Of a DNA stretch of 64,000 nucleotides, positions 8,328-17,454 are shown piece after piece. Position 1 is the first letter of the stretch. Each line of letters starts with the position of its first letter. Source of the DNA: Ardenticatenaceae bacterium (GTDB lineage Bacteria; Chloroflexota; Anaerolineae; Promineifilales; Promineifilaceae); assembly GCA_020634455.1 (NCBI GenBank), contig JACKBQ010000001.1, positions 1,116,001-1,180,000 on the forward strand, in the 5' to 3' direction. Made by a program: the position numbers and the translations under genes. The notes below the pieces were generated by a model. The model saw only the letters and a list, made by a program, of their open reading frames with translations, had not been told where the DNA came from and did no database searches.

Positions 8328-9647
8328 TTAGAGCGTGAGCAAACGGCCGTTTACGGCCCCATTTTTCAGCGCATTGCGGGTGTCCACGATGAGCGGGGCG
8401 TGCTGGGTGATGAGGTCGTAGTCGAAGGCGGCGTGGTTGGTGACAATGACGACGCAATCCGCATTTTGCAGGGAAACGGCCGTAAGCGGCACCGATTCGG
8501 CCGTAAAATCATCCAGAGACAGGCTGGGGACGTGCGGGTCGTGGTAGGCTATTTCCGCGCCCTGTGCTTGCAGCAAGTGGATGATGTCCAGCGCTGGGCT
8601 TTCGCGCACGTCGGCGACGTTGGGCTTGTAGGCGACGCCCAGCAGCAACACCCGGCTGCCGTTGACCGCCTTGCGCATCTCGTTAAGCCCGGCGGCAATT
8701 TTGCTGACGGCGTAGGCGGGCATCGAGCTGTTCACCTCGGCAGCCAGCTCAATGAAGCGGGCGGTGTAGTTGAGCGTGCGCAGCTTCCAGCTGAGGTAAT
8801 GCGGATCGATGGGAATGCAGTGCCCGCCCAAGCCGGGGCCAGGATAGAAGGGCATGAAGCCGTACGGCTTGGTCGCGGCCGCTTCGACCACTTCCCAGAC
8901 GTTCAGTCCCAGGCGGTCGCACATCAGGGCCACCTCGTTCACCAGACCGATGTTGACAGCGCGAAAGGTGTTTTCCAGCAGCTTCACCATCTCGGCGGCG
9001 GCGGTGCTGGAGACGGGCACGGGTTGGGCAACGATGGTGCCGTAGAGAGCAACGGCCGTTTCTGCACAAGCGTCCGTCATCCCCCCAATCACCTTTGGCG
9101 TGTTGTAAACCGTGTAATCGGTGCGGCCCGGATCGATGCGTTCGGGCGAAAAAGCGAGGAAAAAGTCACGCCCCACGCGGTCGCCGTTGTGGATGAGCCG
9201 GGGAAGAATGACCTCCTCGGTGGTGCCGGGGTAGGTGGTGGACTCCAGCACCACCAGCTTACCCGTCGCCCCCACGCGGGAAATATTTTCGGCGGCGTTG
9301 ATGATGTAAGAGATGTCCGGGTCTTTGGTTTTGCGCAGCGGCGTGGGCACGCAAATGGAGATGGCGTCGGTGTCGGCGAGTTGGTTGTAGTCGGTGGTGG
9401 GGTGAAAACGGCCGTTCGCCAGCAACGGGGCAAGTTCGGCCGCAGGCACATCATCAATGTAGCTCTGGCCAGCTTGCAAAAGCGCCACTTTTTCCGGGGA
9501 AACATCCACACCGATGACGGTGAAGCCCGCCTGGGCAAAGGCCACCGCTAGCGGCAGCCCCACGTAGCCCAGCCCCACCACGCCAATCTTGGCCTGGCGG
9601 TTGTCTATTTTGTGCAGTAATTGCTCTTTTCTTTCCATTGGGATCAA
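8328..9647 (-). CDS. Nucleotide-sugar dehydrogenase (UDP-GlcNAc 6-dehydrogenase, WbpA-like)
   Basis: The enzyme oxidises the C6 hydroxyl of a UDP-sugar to the uronic acid with two NAD+, supplying acidic sugars for polysaccharides. The NAD-binding loop GVVGLGYVGLPLA is at residues 22-34, SICVPTP at 97-103, the substrate lysine region TAAAEMVKLLEN at 215-226, and the catalytic Cys277 in GLGGHCIPIDPHYLSWK. The IPIDPHYL variant is typical of the UDP-GlcNAc/UDP-ManNAc dehydrogenases rather than UDP-glucose dehydrogenase. At 439 residues it is full length. An AAAGGA site lies five bases before a TTG at 9647; the ATG at 9638 would be 14 bases away, so TTG may be the true start. It neighbours a divergent epimerase and the polysaccharide locus. 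Confidence 0.9.
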   Translation of the reverse strand: MIPMERKEQLLHKIDNRQAKIGVVGLGYVGLPLAVAFAQAGFTVIGVDVSPEKVALLQAGQSYIDDVPAAELAPLLANGRFHPTTDYNQLADTDAISICVPTPLRKTKDPDISYIINAAENISRVGATGKLVVLESTTYPGTTEEVILPRLIHNGDRVGRDFFLAFSPERIDPGRTDYTVYNTPKVIGGMTDACAETAVALYGTIVAQPVPVSSTAAAEMVKLLENTFRAVNIGLVNEVALMCDRLGLNVWEVVEAAATKPYGFMPFYPGPGLGGHCIPIDPHYLSWKLRTLNYTARFIELAAEVNSSMPAYAVSKIAAGLNEMRKAVNGSRVLLLGVAYKPNVADVRESPALDIIHLLQAQGAEIAYHDPHVPSLSLDDFTAESVPLTAVSLQNADCVVIVTNHAAFDYDLITQHAPLIVDTRNALKNGAVNGRLLTL

Positions 9648-9754
9648 CGGTATCCTTTACGACTCAAAGTGGTAGGAGTATAGCGGGGAACGGCCGTATC
9701 GTTCAAGACGATTTTGCGGCTATTGCCCTGGTACTATAAAGAAAGGACAGGTTC

Positions 9755-10669
9755 ATGAAAAAAGTTTTGGTAACAGGCGGCGCGGGCTTTATCGGGGCCA
9801 ATTTGGTGCGGCAACTGCTGGCGGCGGGCTACGCGGTGCGGGTACTGGACAATTTTGCGACGGGGCAGCGCAGCTATCTGGATGGACTGCCCATCGAGCT
9901 GGTTGAGGGAGATATTTTGGACCGGGCTGTGGTGGAAACGGCCGTTCGCCACGTCTCCGGTGTCATTCATCTGGCAGCCCAAACCAGCGTGCCAGATTCG
10001 GTAGCCAATCCGCTGTACGACTGCCAGCAAAACGTGCTGGGCACGCTCAATTTACTGGAGGCGTGCCGCCAATCAGGCGTACCCCGCTTCGTCTTTGCCT
10101 CCTCCAACGCGCCGCTGGGCCGTCAGCTCCCGCCCGCCCACGAGGAACAAGCGCCGCTGCCCATTTCCCCCTACGGTGCCAGCAAGTTGGCGGGGGAAGG
10201 GTACTGTCTGGCGTATCACGGTTCGTGGGGGCTAGGCACGATTGTGCTGCGCTTTGCCAATTTGTACGGCCCGTTCAGCGGGCATACCAAAGGCGTGGTG
10301 TCGCTCTTTTATAAAGCGATTTTGGCGAATCGGCCGCTTACCATCTACGGCGACGGGCAGCAAACGCGGGATTTCATCTACGTGGGGGATTTGTGCCGCG
10401 CCATCCAGCTGGGGCTGGAAAGCAACATCAGCGGCGAACTGTTCCAAATTGCCACCGGCATGGAAACCACCATATTGGAACTGACAGAAAAAATTGCGGC
10501 TATCACTAGGCAATCAGTGCAAGTGAATCATGCGGCGGAGCGTGTTGGGGACATTGGGCAGAATTATTCGGCCGTTTCCAAGGCGGAAAAGCTGCTGGGG
10601 TGGCGCCCCACCACCACGCTGGAAGCTGGTTTGGCGCAAACGTGGGAATGGTTTCTGGCAAACAGGTAA
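9755..10669 (+). CDS. NAD-dependent sugar epimerase/dehydratase (UDP-glucose 4-epimerase-like)
   Basis: This 304-residue extended short-chain dehydrogenase has the Rossmann loop GGAGFIG at residues 8-14, the IHLAAQTSVPDS segment at 71-82, the serine pair 116-117, and the catalytic YGASK with Tyr140 and Lys144. LRFANLYGP and GDGQQTRDFIYV are typical of UDP-hexose 4-epimerases. It probably interconverts UDP-hexoses or UDP-hexuronic acids for the neighbouring polysaccharide genes. A good AAAGGA site precedes the ATG at proper spacing. It is divergent from the UDP-sugar dehydrogenase, and the two probably form a small sugar-nucleotide module. Confidence 0.88.
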   Translation: MKKVLVTGGAGFIGANLVRQLLAAGYAVRVLDNFATGQRSYLDGLPIELVEGDILDRAVVETAVRHVSGVIHLAAQTSVPDSVANPLYDCQQNVLGTLNLLEACRQSGVPRFVFASSNAPLGRQLPPAHEEQAPLPISPYGASKLAGEGYCLAYHGSWGLGTIVLRFANLYGPFSGHTKGVVSLFYKAILANRPLTIYGDGQQTRDFIYVGDLCRAIQLGLESNISGELFQIATGMETTILELTEKIAAITRQSVQVNHAAERVGDIGQNYSAVSKAEKLLGWRPTTTLEAGLAQTWEWFLANR

Positions 10670-10702
10670 AAAAAGAGCGAACGGCCGTAAAGCCGTTCGC
10701 TC
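10668..10702 (-). terminator. Rho-independent terminator of the secreted repeat protein gene
   Basis: GAGCGAACGGC (10675-10685) and GCCGTTCGCTC (10692-10702) form a perfect 11-bp stem with a six-base loop. Seven A residues at 10668-10674 give the T-run on the minus strand. The stem contains a copy of the octamer ACGGCCGT. Confidence 0.85.
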
Positions 10703-10727
10703 CGCTAACAGTTAACCGAAAACGATT

Positions 10728-13604
10728 TTACGGGGTGCCAAAATTCGGCACGACAGATGTGGAAACCTCGTTGCCATTGGCATCGGCGCAGGTCACATCC
10801 AGGCTAAATTCGGGGGCAAAGAGCCAAATCAGCACATTATTCACTATACGCGCAGATTCATTACTTCGTACAACCAGGTTTACATTTTGCCCACTGGTAA
10901 CATCATACCCATTGATAGTTGCGGAAACCAGGTTCGGTGCCGTTTCACTACAGGCATACTCTACCAGGAACTTGCCACCCACTTCGTTGGTCTTGGGGCG
11001 CAGGAGTTCGAGAACGGCCGTAGGCGGGTCGAGTTCAGGTTCTTTCTCTGTTTCAGGTTGGAAGCAAAGAACAGAAAAGCCGAACTTCGTGTCTGACGGG
11101 CCGTCTCCCAGATTACTGGAGAATTGCAGTTCCAATGAAGCAATCCCTGTCCCTGCTACCACAAAGTAGTAATTGCCTGGCTGACCCACTGCCGCAGAGG
11201 CATCGCCTGTGATCCACAAGCCTTGACCCTTGACCAACACGCCATCACTCGTGAACGAAAGCGTATCCGTCGCCACCACATTACCAGCGCTATCATAAGC
11301 AACCAGTGAGGCGTTATGCTCGGTCGCACCATTGGGATTGAAATCACCAAAGTCTAGCATGTTGATAGAGAAATAATCCACTGTCACGCCCGGCGCAAAG
11401 GAGAAGTTATAATCATGAATCTGCTCGGAATCAGATATGCCTCCATAATCCCCGCTGCCATAATTAACGAGATTACCTGGTATATTTGGCCCTGTGTACA
11501 GTTTGGGTTCCTGACCTTCAGCGATTGCAACCACATTGCCTGCGCCACTGATGTTCAGGTTTGGATGCACGGTGCCCAATCCCTCTGCTGACGTGCCTGG
11601 CTCTAGCAAGTTGAAGTCGGCACACATTGAACCTGCCGGCGGTTGGGGCGGCGGCGCTTCTGGCTCAAAACATAATATAGAAAATCCAAACTTGGTATCA
11701 GACGGACCAACTCCCAAATTAGTCGAAAATTCCAGTTCTATCCGAGACATACTTGCCCCGGAAACAGTGAAGATGTAGTTACCCGGATTGCCAACGGCCG
11801 TTGTCGCGTCACCCGTATTCCACAATTCATCATCCGGGGTCATGTTGCCATCACTCGTGAAGGACAACGTATCTCGGGCTACCTCGAAGCCAAACTTGTC
11901 ATAGCCCACTAAGGCAACGTTGTGCTCGGTCGCCCCGATTGGGTTGAAATCCCCATAGTCCAGCATATTGATTGAGAAATAACTGACTGCCATCCCAGGT
12001 GAAAATGAAAAAGCATAATCATGAATCTGGGCAACATCTGAGAACCCACCAAATTCGGCTGTGCCTACATTCGTAATGAACCCAGGATAGTTTGGTCCTG
12101 AATACAGCTTGGGTTCGACTCCTTCAGCAATCGCGACAATCGTTCCTGCACCGCTAATGTTCAGGTTCGGATGAACAGCCCCTAAACCTTCCGCTAAGGT
12201 ACCTGGCTCCAATAAATTAAAGTCTGCACAACTTGTTCCAGCTGGAGGCGTAGGCGGGTCACCCCCTTCAGGTTGGAAGCAAAGAACAGAAAAGCCGAAC
12301 TTCGTGTCTGACGGGCCGTCTCCCAGATTACTGGAGAATTGCAGTTCCAATGAAGCAATCCCTGTCCCTGCTACCACAAAGTAGTAGTTGCCTGGCTGAC
12401 CCACTGCCGCAGAGGCATCGCCTGTGATCCACAAGCCTTGACCCTTGACCAACACGCCATCACTCGTGAACGAAAGCGTATCCGTCGCCACCACATTACC
12501 AGCGCTATCATAAGCAACCAGTGAGGCGTTATGCTCGGTCGCACCATTGGGATTGTAATCACCAAAGTCTAGCATGTTGATAGAGAAATAATCCACTGTC
12601 ACGCCCGGCGCAAAGGAGAAGTTATAATCATGAATCTGCTCGGAATCAGATATGCCTCCATAATCCCCGCTGCCATAATTAACGAGATTGCCTGGTATAT
12701 TTGGCCCTGTGTACAGTTTGGGTTCCTGACCTTCAGCGATTGCAACCACATTGCCTGCGCCACTGATGTTCAGGTTTGGATGCACGGTGCCCAATCCCTC
12801 TGCTGACGTGCCTGGCTCTAGCAAGTTGAAGTCGGCACACATTGAACCTGCCGGCGGTTGGGGCGGCGGCGCTTCTGGCTCAAAACAAAGTACCGACAAT
12901 CCAAACTTGGTATCAGATGGACCAACTCCCAAATTAGTCGAAAATTCCAGTTCTATCCGAGACATACTTGCCCCGGAAACAGTGAAGATGTAGTTACCCG
13001 GATTGCCAACGGCCGTTGTCGCGTCGCCCGTATTCCACAATTCATCATCCGGAGTCATGTTGCCATCGCTCGTAAACGTTAGTGTGTCCCTGGCTACCTC
13101 AAATCCATTCGCATCATAACCTACTAATGAGACATTGTGCTCTGTTGCACCAATCGGATTGAAATCCCCATAGTCCAGCATATTGATTGAGAAATAACTC
13201 ACCGCCATCCCCGGCGTGAACGCAAATGAATAGTCGTGAATTTGATCAACATCTGAGAACCCACCAAACTCCGCTGTACCTACATTGGTGACAAAACCTG
13301 GATAGTTTGGTCCTGAATACAGCTTGGGTTCGACTCCTTCAGCAATTGCGACAATCGTTCCTGCACCGCTAATGTTCAGGTTCGGATGAACTGTACCCAA
13401 TCCTTCAACCAGCGTCCCTGGTGCCTGTTGTTGGAAGGTCACACAGGAGATATCGTTAGGTGCAAAGGGGAGGTTCGTATTGTCTTGTGCCAGCACCAAT
13501 GATGATGTTCCTGAGACAAGAAAAATTAAAAACAACAATAAAAAATATTTATAGTTCAACTTATGGGGTCGATACGTTTGATAAGCTAGGCCATTAAATG
13601 ACAT
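10728..13604 (-). CDS. Large secreted protein with four tandem repeats of about 200 residues
   Basis: I do not recognise a named family. The 958-residue product starts after a strong AAGGAGA site and has a signal peptide: basic start, hydrophobic run FLLLFLIFLVSG near residues 21-32, likely cleavage after LVLAQ. Four homologous units follow, in an A-B-A-B order. Each runs from a PGT..EGLG.VHPNLNISGAG word, through EPKLY.GPN and QIHDY.F.F.PG....YFSINMLD, to a closing PSDTKFG.S(I/V)LCF. Units two and four are nearly identical. The last 90 residues are a separate domain resembling a beta sandwich. The many beta-prone stretches and paired cysteines suggest jelly-roll type adhesive or sugar-binding domains on the cell surface. 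The gene is divergent from the polysaccharide operon and may encode an envelope or matrix protein, which is inference. Confidence 0.85.
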   Translation of the reverse strand: MSFNGLAYQTYRPHKLNYKYFLLLFLIFLVSGTSSLVLAQDNTNLPFAPNDISCVTFQQQAPGTLVEGLGTVHPNLNISGAGTIVAIAEGVEPKLYSGPNYPGFVTNVGTAEFGGFSDVDQIHDYSFAFTPGMAVSYFSINMLDYGDFNPIGATEHNVSLVGYDANGFEVARDTLTFTSDGNMTPDDELWNTGDATTAVGNPGNYIFTVSGASMSRIELEFSTNLGVGPSDTKFGLSVLCFEPEAPPPQPPAGSMCADFNLLEPGTSAEGLGTVHPNLNISGAGNVVAIAEGQEPKLYTGPNIPGNLVNYGSGDYGGISDSEQIHDYNFSFAPGVTVDYFSINMLDFGDYNPNGATEHNASLVAYDSAGNVVATDTLSFTSDGVLVKGQGLWITGDASAAVGQPGNYYFVVAGTGIASLELQFSSNLGDGPSDTKFGFSVLCFQPEGGDPPTPPAGTSCADFNLLEPGTLAEGLGAVHPNLNISGAGTIVAIAEGVEPKLYSGPNYPGFITNVGTAEFGGFSDVAQIHDYAFSFSPGMAVSYFSINMLDYGDFNPIGATEHNVALVGYDKFGFEVARDTLSFTSDGNMTPDDELWNTGDATTAVGNPGNYIFTVSGASMSRIELEFSTNLGVGPSDTKFGFSILCFEPEAPPPQPPAGSMCADFNLLEPGTSAEGLGTVHPNLNISGAGNVVAIAEGQEPKLYTGPNIPGNLVNYGSGDYGGISDSEQIHDYNFSFAPGVTVDYFSINMLDFGDFNPNGATEHNASLVAYDSAGNVVATDTLSFTSDGVLVKGQGLWITGDASAAVGQPGNYYFVVAGTGIASLELQFSSNLGDGPSDTKFGFSVLCFQPETEKEPELDPPTAVLELLRPKTNEVGGKFLVEYACSETAPNLVSATINGYDVTSGQNVNLVVRSNESARIVNNVLIWLFAPEFSLDVTCADANGNEVSTSVVPNFGTP
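11052..13440. repeat. 1215-bp tandem duplication inside the secreted protein gene
   Basis: Identical sequence recurs at an offset of exactly 1215 bp (405 codons), for example at 11629 and 12844, and at 11055 and 12270. In the B-type unit (about 11055-11680 against 12270-12895) I found only about three differences; the A-type units are more diverged and their similarity is patchy. This points to recent duplication or gene conversion of one half. Confidence 0.9.
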
Positions 13605-13731
13605 CCGAAGTCTCCTTCTATTTCAAATCCTTCTACTACTGTTATTTCATAATCAGACATAATACATTACAAGCATAAAATATTAATATGCATAGAGCTT
13701 ACATAGCGTCTTAACTTTCTGTAGTCTGAAG

Positions 13732-13768
13732 TTGCAGTTTGAAATATACTCATGTAGTATTCAAACTG
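13732..13768 (+). promoter_or_regulatory. Candidate promoter and overlapping inverted repeat upstream of the polysaccharide operon
   Basis: CAGTTTGAA at 13735 is matched by TTCAAACTG ending at 13768, and the inner bases extend the stem (TACT/AGTA) with a three-base bulge. A promoter-like pair, TTGCAG (13732-13737) and TAGTAT (13755-13760) with 17-base spacing, lies inside the repeat. Its position 25 bases before the first gene suggests an operator for the whole locus; the promoter match is only moderate. Confidence 0.45.
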
Positions 13769-13792
13769 ATTTTACTTTAGGGGAGAAGCATT

Positions 13793-15001
13793 TTGGAAGA
13801 CGAAATTGATTTACGGCCGTATATAGATAGCCTGAGAAAAAGCTGGTATCTTATTTTAGTTTCCGCTGTTAGTTTTACCATTATCGCACTCGTAATTAGT
13901 TCACTTCTGTCCCCAAAATATGAAGCAAACGCCCTCATTATTGTAAAATCAAGCGACATTATTCAATTAGATGAGCGTATTCGCGATACCTCCCAGAGCC
14001 AGCCATTAAATTCCCTCCCAGAGTTAGCTATAAGTGATGAACTTCTACAAACGGTAATTACAAAATTGGCATTGAATAATATAAATCATGTAGAACAACT
14101 TCGCAAAATTCTGAAAACAACTCAAGGCAGTAGCACTTCCTTTATTCAATTTACAGCTTCATACGATGATCCAGAATTAGCTGCAAATATCGCATCCATT
14201 TGGGCAACGGAGTTTGTAAATCATGTGAACAACATTTATTTTGATTACGATGGAGGTCAGCTACAATTTTATGAAGACCAATTAGTTGAAGCTGAATCAA
14301 AGCTTTTAAATGCCGAAGAAGAACTTATTAGCTACCAATCTATTAATCCTAGCGGAATCATTAGTAACACTTTGGCTGCCTATAATCAAAGACAGCTTGA
14401 TTATCTGGCCGCTCAGCAAGATTTAACATTTTTAGCGCAAGATGTTGAAGCGCATTTAACAACATTAACAGAACCTGCAAACGCACAACCTGTCTCCTTT
14501 GCCGATCAATATTTGGCCCTTTCTCTACAGTTACGGCTCTTGAATTTAGAATCAGCAGCCCCTCTTTTATTGCAACCTATTGACTCTACAAACCTCACAA
14601 CAGAGAATCGCTTAGAGCAAACAGCTACTTTAGAATCAATGTTGACAATATTAGACAATCAAAGTTTAGCTTTAAGCGAGACTTTAACTGAAATCGAATC
14701 GCAAATTGTAGATTTACAACAACAACTCGAAATAGCAAACACTGAATTTGCCCGATTATCTCGCGAGGTAACTATTGCTGAAAGTACATACAACCTTTTG
14801 GCCTTGAAGGTTGAGGAAGAAAATATCACATCGCGTAATACAGGTGAAGGCATTAGGTTAGCCAGTAAACCAAGTGTACCAATCAAACCAGTTAGCCCTG
14901 ATTTCATAAGAAACGGAATCATAGGTTTTCTCTTCGGTTTCATCGTTGGGACTTTTGCTCTCATTTCCAAGCAATGGTGGCAAATATATAATCAGCAATA
15001 A
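13793..15001 (+). CDS. Polysaccharide chain-length determinant (Wzz/BexD-type)
   Basis: This 402-residue inner-membrane protein has the Wzz plan: a short cytoplasmic start (EIDLRPYIDSLRKSW), first membrane helix at about residues 18-40, a periplasmic domain with long coiled-coil helices from about 150 to 350, the proline-rich motif SKPSVPIKPVSPD before a second helix at about 372-392, and a very short C-terminal tail. No tyrosine-kinase domain is attached. It regulates polymer length together with the Wzy polymerase. Translation appears to start at TTG after a strong GGGGAGAAG site. It heads the polysaccharide operon. Confidence 0.85.
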   Translation: MEDEIDLRPYIDSLRKSWYLILVSAVSFTIIALVISSLLSPKYEANALIIVKSSDIIQLDERIRDTSQSQPLNSLPELAISDELLQTVITKLALNNINHVEQLRKILKTTQGSSTSFIQFTASYDDPELAANIASIWATEFVNHVNNIYFDYDGGQLQFYEDQLVEAESKLLNAEEELISYQSINPSGIISNTLAAYNQRQLDYLAAQQDLTFLAQDVEAHLTTLTEPANAQPVSFADQYLALSLQLRLLNLESAAPLLLQPIDSTNLTTENRLEQTATLESMLTILDNQSLALSETLTEIESQIVDLQQQLEIANTEFARLSREVTIAESTYNLLALKVEEENITSRNTGEGIRLASKPSVPIKPVSPDFIRNGIIGFLFGFIVGTFALISKQWWQIYNQQ

Positions 15002-15120
15002 TCTTTCTAAAGATTTTGTGTCCTACTGTTCCCAAAGGCAGACCAACAGCTACATAACGAATATAAATAATTCACAGCACATTGCTAAAAAACAACGTGT
15101 CTAATAAATAAGGAAAAACA

Positions 15121-16089
15121 ATGGAGAGTAGTAAAAAAAATTCCAATAACTTCTGGCACAATCGTCGGGTTTGTGTAACTGGTGGTGCCGGATTTTTAGG
15201 ATCCTTTGTTGTAGAAAAACTGAGTGAGCGAGGAGTAACGGAGATTTTTATTCCGAGAAAAAGCGATTACAATCTAGTAGAAATTGAGGCCGTAAGGCAG
15301 ATGCTAGAAGACGCACAACCAGACATCATCATCCACTTAGCGGCTCAAGTTGGTGGTATCGGAGCAAATCGAGCACATCCAGCCGAATTTTTTTATAACA
15401 ATTTAATGATGGGTACAACCTTATTTCATGAATCGTGGAAAAAAGGTGTCGAAAAATTAACGATCGCAGGCACTGTTTGTGCCTACCCCAAATTTGCCCC
15501 CATCCCCTTTAAAGAAGAAGAGCTATGGAATGGTTATCCTGAAGAGACCAACGCGCCTTACGGTTTGGCTAAGAAGATGTTACTAGTGCAATCACAAACC
15601 TATCGGCAGCAATATGGGTTTAATTCCATTTTCCTGTTGCCGGTAAACCTCTATGGGCCACGTGATAATTTTGACCTAGAAACTTCTCACGTAATTCCTG
15701 CATTGATCCGTAAATGCCTTGAGGCAAAAGCACGGGGTGATGATCATATTGTGGCCTGGGGAGATGGTTCCCCTACAAGAGAATTTTTGTTCGTAGAAGA
15801 TGCCGCAGAAGGGATTTTGCTTGCCACAGAACAGTATAATCAAAGCTTGCCTGTTAATCTGGGTAGCTCATACGAAATTAGTATTAAAGATTTGCTAGAA
15901 ACAATTGCACGATTAACAAATTTCACAGGCGAAATTCGTTGGGATACAACCAAACCTAATGGCCAGCCGCGCCGCAAATTGGATACAAGCCGTGCAGAAA
16001 AATTGTTTGGATTTAAGTCTCAAACTTCCTTTGAAGAAGGGCTCAGGCAAACCATTGCTTGGTACCTGAATCACTTAGATGTAGTTTAA
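15121..16089 (+). CDS. fcl: GDP-L-fucose synthase
   Basis: The enzyme epimerises and reduces GDP-4-keto-6-deoxymannose to GDP-L-fucose. The Rossmann motif GGAGFLG is at residues 21-27, HLAAQVGGIGANRAHPA at 72-88 is diagnostic of the family, and the active site includes Cys120 in AGTVCAYP and the YGLAKK pair Tyr147/Lys151. At 322 residues the length is normal. An AAGGA site precedes the ATG. The partner GDP-mannose dehydratase is not in the window and must be encoded elsewhere. The base composition is markedly more AT-rich than in the genes before 10.7 kb. Confidence 0.92.
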   Translation: MESSKKNSNNFWHNRRVCVTGGAGFLGSFVVEKLSERGVTEIFIPRKSDYNLVEIEAVRQMLEDAQPDIIIHLAAQVGGIGANRAHPAEFFYNNLMMGTTLFHESWKKGVEKLTIAGTVCAYPKFAPIPFKEEELWNGYPEETNAPYGLAKKMLLVQSQTYRQQYGFNSIFLLPVNLYGPRDNFDLETSHVIPALIRKCLEAKARGDDHIVAWGDGSPTREFLFVEDAAEGILLATEQYNQSLPVNLGSSYEISIKDLLETIARLTNFTGEIRWDTTKPNGQPRRKLDTSRAEKLFGFKSQTSFEEGLRQTIAWYLNHLDVV

Positions 16090-16113
16090 GTGGGAAATAG
16101 CACAAAGTAACTT

Positions 16114-17454
16114 ATGGCACGCCCACTAGCTACATTATTTTATCAAGCTAAAAATAACCGCGTTGTTCAAAACAGTTTGTACAGTGGCATAGGGTTTGCT
16201 TTCCCTTTCCTAATGATGCTGCTGTTTACGCCCTCACTTCTACAGAAAATGGGAACAGAGGGGTATGGCCTTTGGAGCGTAGCTGTTTCGGCGTTAAGTA
16301 TGATGGGGGTGCTTGAGTTTGGCCTTGGCTTGGCTATCTCAAAATACATTGCTGAATATGATGCTAATGATGATTTTTTAGGAATTAGTACAGTTGTCAC
16401 TGTAGGCGTACTGTCTAATCTGGTGGTTGGTTTCCTGCTCTTTATCCCCCTTTACTTATTTGCTAACCAAATATCAGTATTATTTGAATCGGAGACTATC
16501 CCTCAAGTACAAATTGTTAACGCCTTGCAAATAGCATCTTTTGGGTTTTTCCCGTTGCTGCTTCGTAATGTGGGACTTGCTATTCCAGAAGGTTTTCAAA
16601 ACTACAAGATTTCTTCAACCATTCGTACGATTCAAGGTGGCCTGGTTATTATTGCAGCTCTGTTAGTAACCCAATGGGGGGGAACACTAGAACAAGTTGT
16701 ACTAAGCACCGTTGTCATCATGTGGTTTACCGGGATCGCAAGTGTTATTGCGGCATATTTTTCGCTACGGTCTCTACCGCTTGTGTTACCATGCCTTGAA
16801 AGAAAATATCTTGCAAAAATGTTGTCTTATATCTCTTATAGCGGGCTGAGGGGTGTAGGCGCACAACTATTTACCACCGTAGACCGGGTGGCTGTGGGAG
16901 CGGTTTTAGGCTTATCTAGTTTAACTTACTATACGATTTGTATCGGGATTGCAAATAAGTTTATTGCTTTATCCAGCGCTCTTACCCAGGCATTAGTGCC
17001 TGCCACCAGCTCTCTTTATATTAGTGGGGATAAAAGAAAAATTCGTTCTTATCTTCTGAAGTCTACGGGTGTTTTGGCCGCAATTAATTTAAGTGCAGGA
17101 ATTTTAGCTATTCTTTTCGCCGATTTGCTTTTGAGGCAATGGATGGGAATTGAATTTGCCAAACAAGCCGTCAATTTGTTCCGCACATTAATTTTTGTTT
17201 ACATGTTCCTTTCTTTAACGACTCCTAGTGCACAAATTGCAAATGGCATTGGTATTCCTTGGGTTAATACAGTTGGGGCATTGATAGGCGGGGCAGGAAC
17301 CATTCTTTTGATTATGCATTGGGGAGGCCAATTTGGTCTAATTGGTACAGGATGGGCTAATGCTGCCTCTTGGATAAAGATAATTGCTTTTATATTTGTG
17401 CTATTGAAGTTGCAAAGCGCCGATAAAATAATTTTGGAATCTGGAAATGCTTAA
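16114..17454 (+). CDS. Polysaccharide flippase (Wzx/MATE-like)
   Basis: The 446-residue protein has about 12 to 14 hydrophobic segments and the features of polysaccharide-repeat-unit exporters: an N-terminal SLYSGIGFAFPFLMMLL, EGYGLWSVAVSALSMMGVLEFGLG near residues 49-72, and LGLSSLTYYTICIGIANKF in the second half. It would flip the lipid-linked repeat unit across the inner membrane for polymerisation. It follows the fucose synthase gene by 24 bases and overlaps the next gene by eight bases, which implies translational coupling. Confidence 0.85.
   Translation: MARPLATLFYQAKNNRVVQNSLYSGIGFAFPFLMMLLFTPSLLQKMGTEGYGLWSVAVSALSMMGVLEFGLGLAISKYIAEYDANDDFLGISTVVTVGVLSNLVVGFLLFIPLYLFANQISVLFESETIPQVQIVNALQIASFGFFPLLLRNVGLAIPEGFQNYKISSTIRTIQGGLVIIAALLVTQWGGTLEQVVLSTVVIMWFTGIASVIAAYFSLRSLPLVLPCLERKYLAKMLSYISYSGLRGVGAQLFTTVDRVAVGAVLGLSSLTYYTICIGIANKFIALSSALTQALVPATSSLYISGDKRKIRSYLLKSTGVLAAINLSAGILAILFADLLLRQWMGIEFAKQAVNLFRTLIFVYMFLSLTTPSAQIANGIGIPWVNTVGALIGGAGTILLIMHWGGQFGLIGTGWANAASWIKIIAFIFVLLKLQSADKIILESGNA

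Noticed and set aside
8400..9551. A 383-codon open frame on the plus strand
   Set aside because: It is antisense to the well-supported UDP-sugar dehydrogenase gene and has a composition rich in Gly, His and Arg typical of antisense frames.
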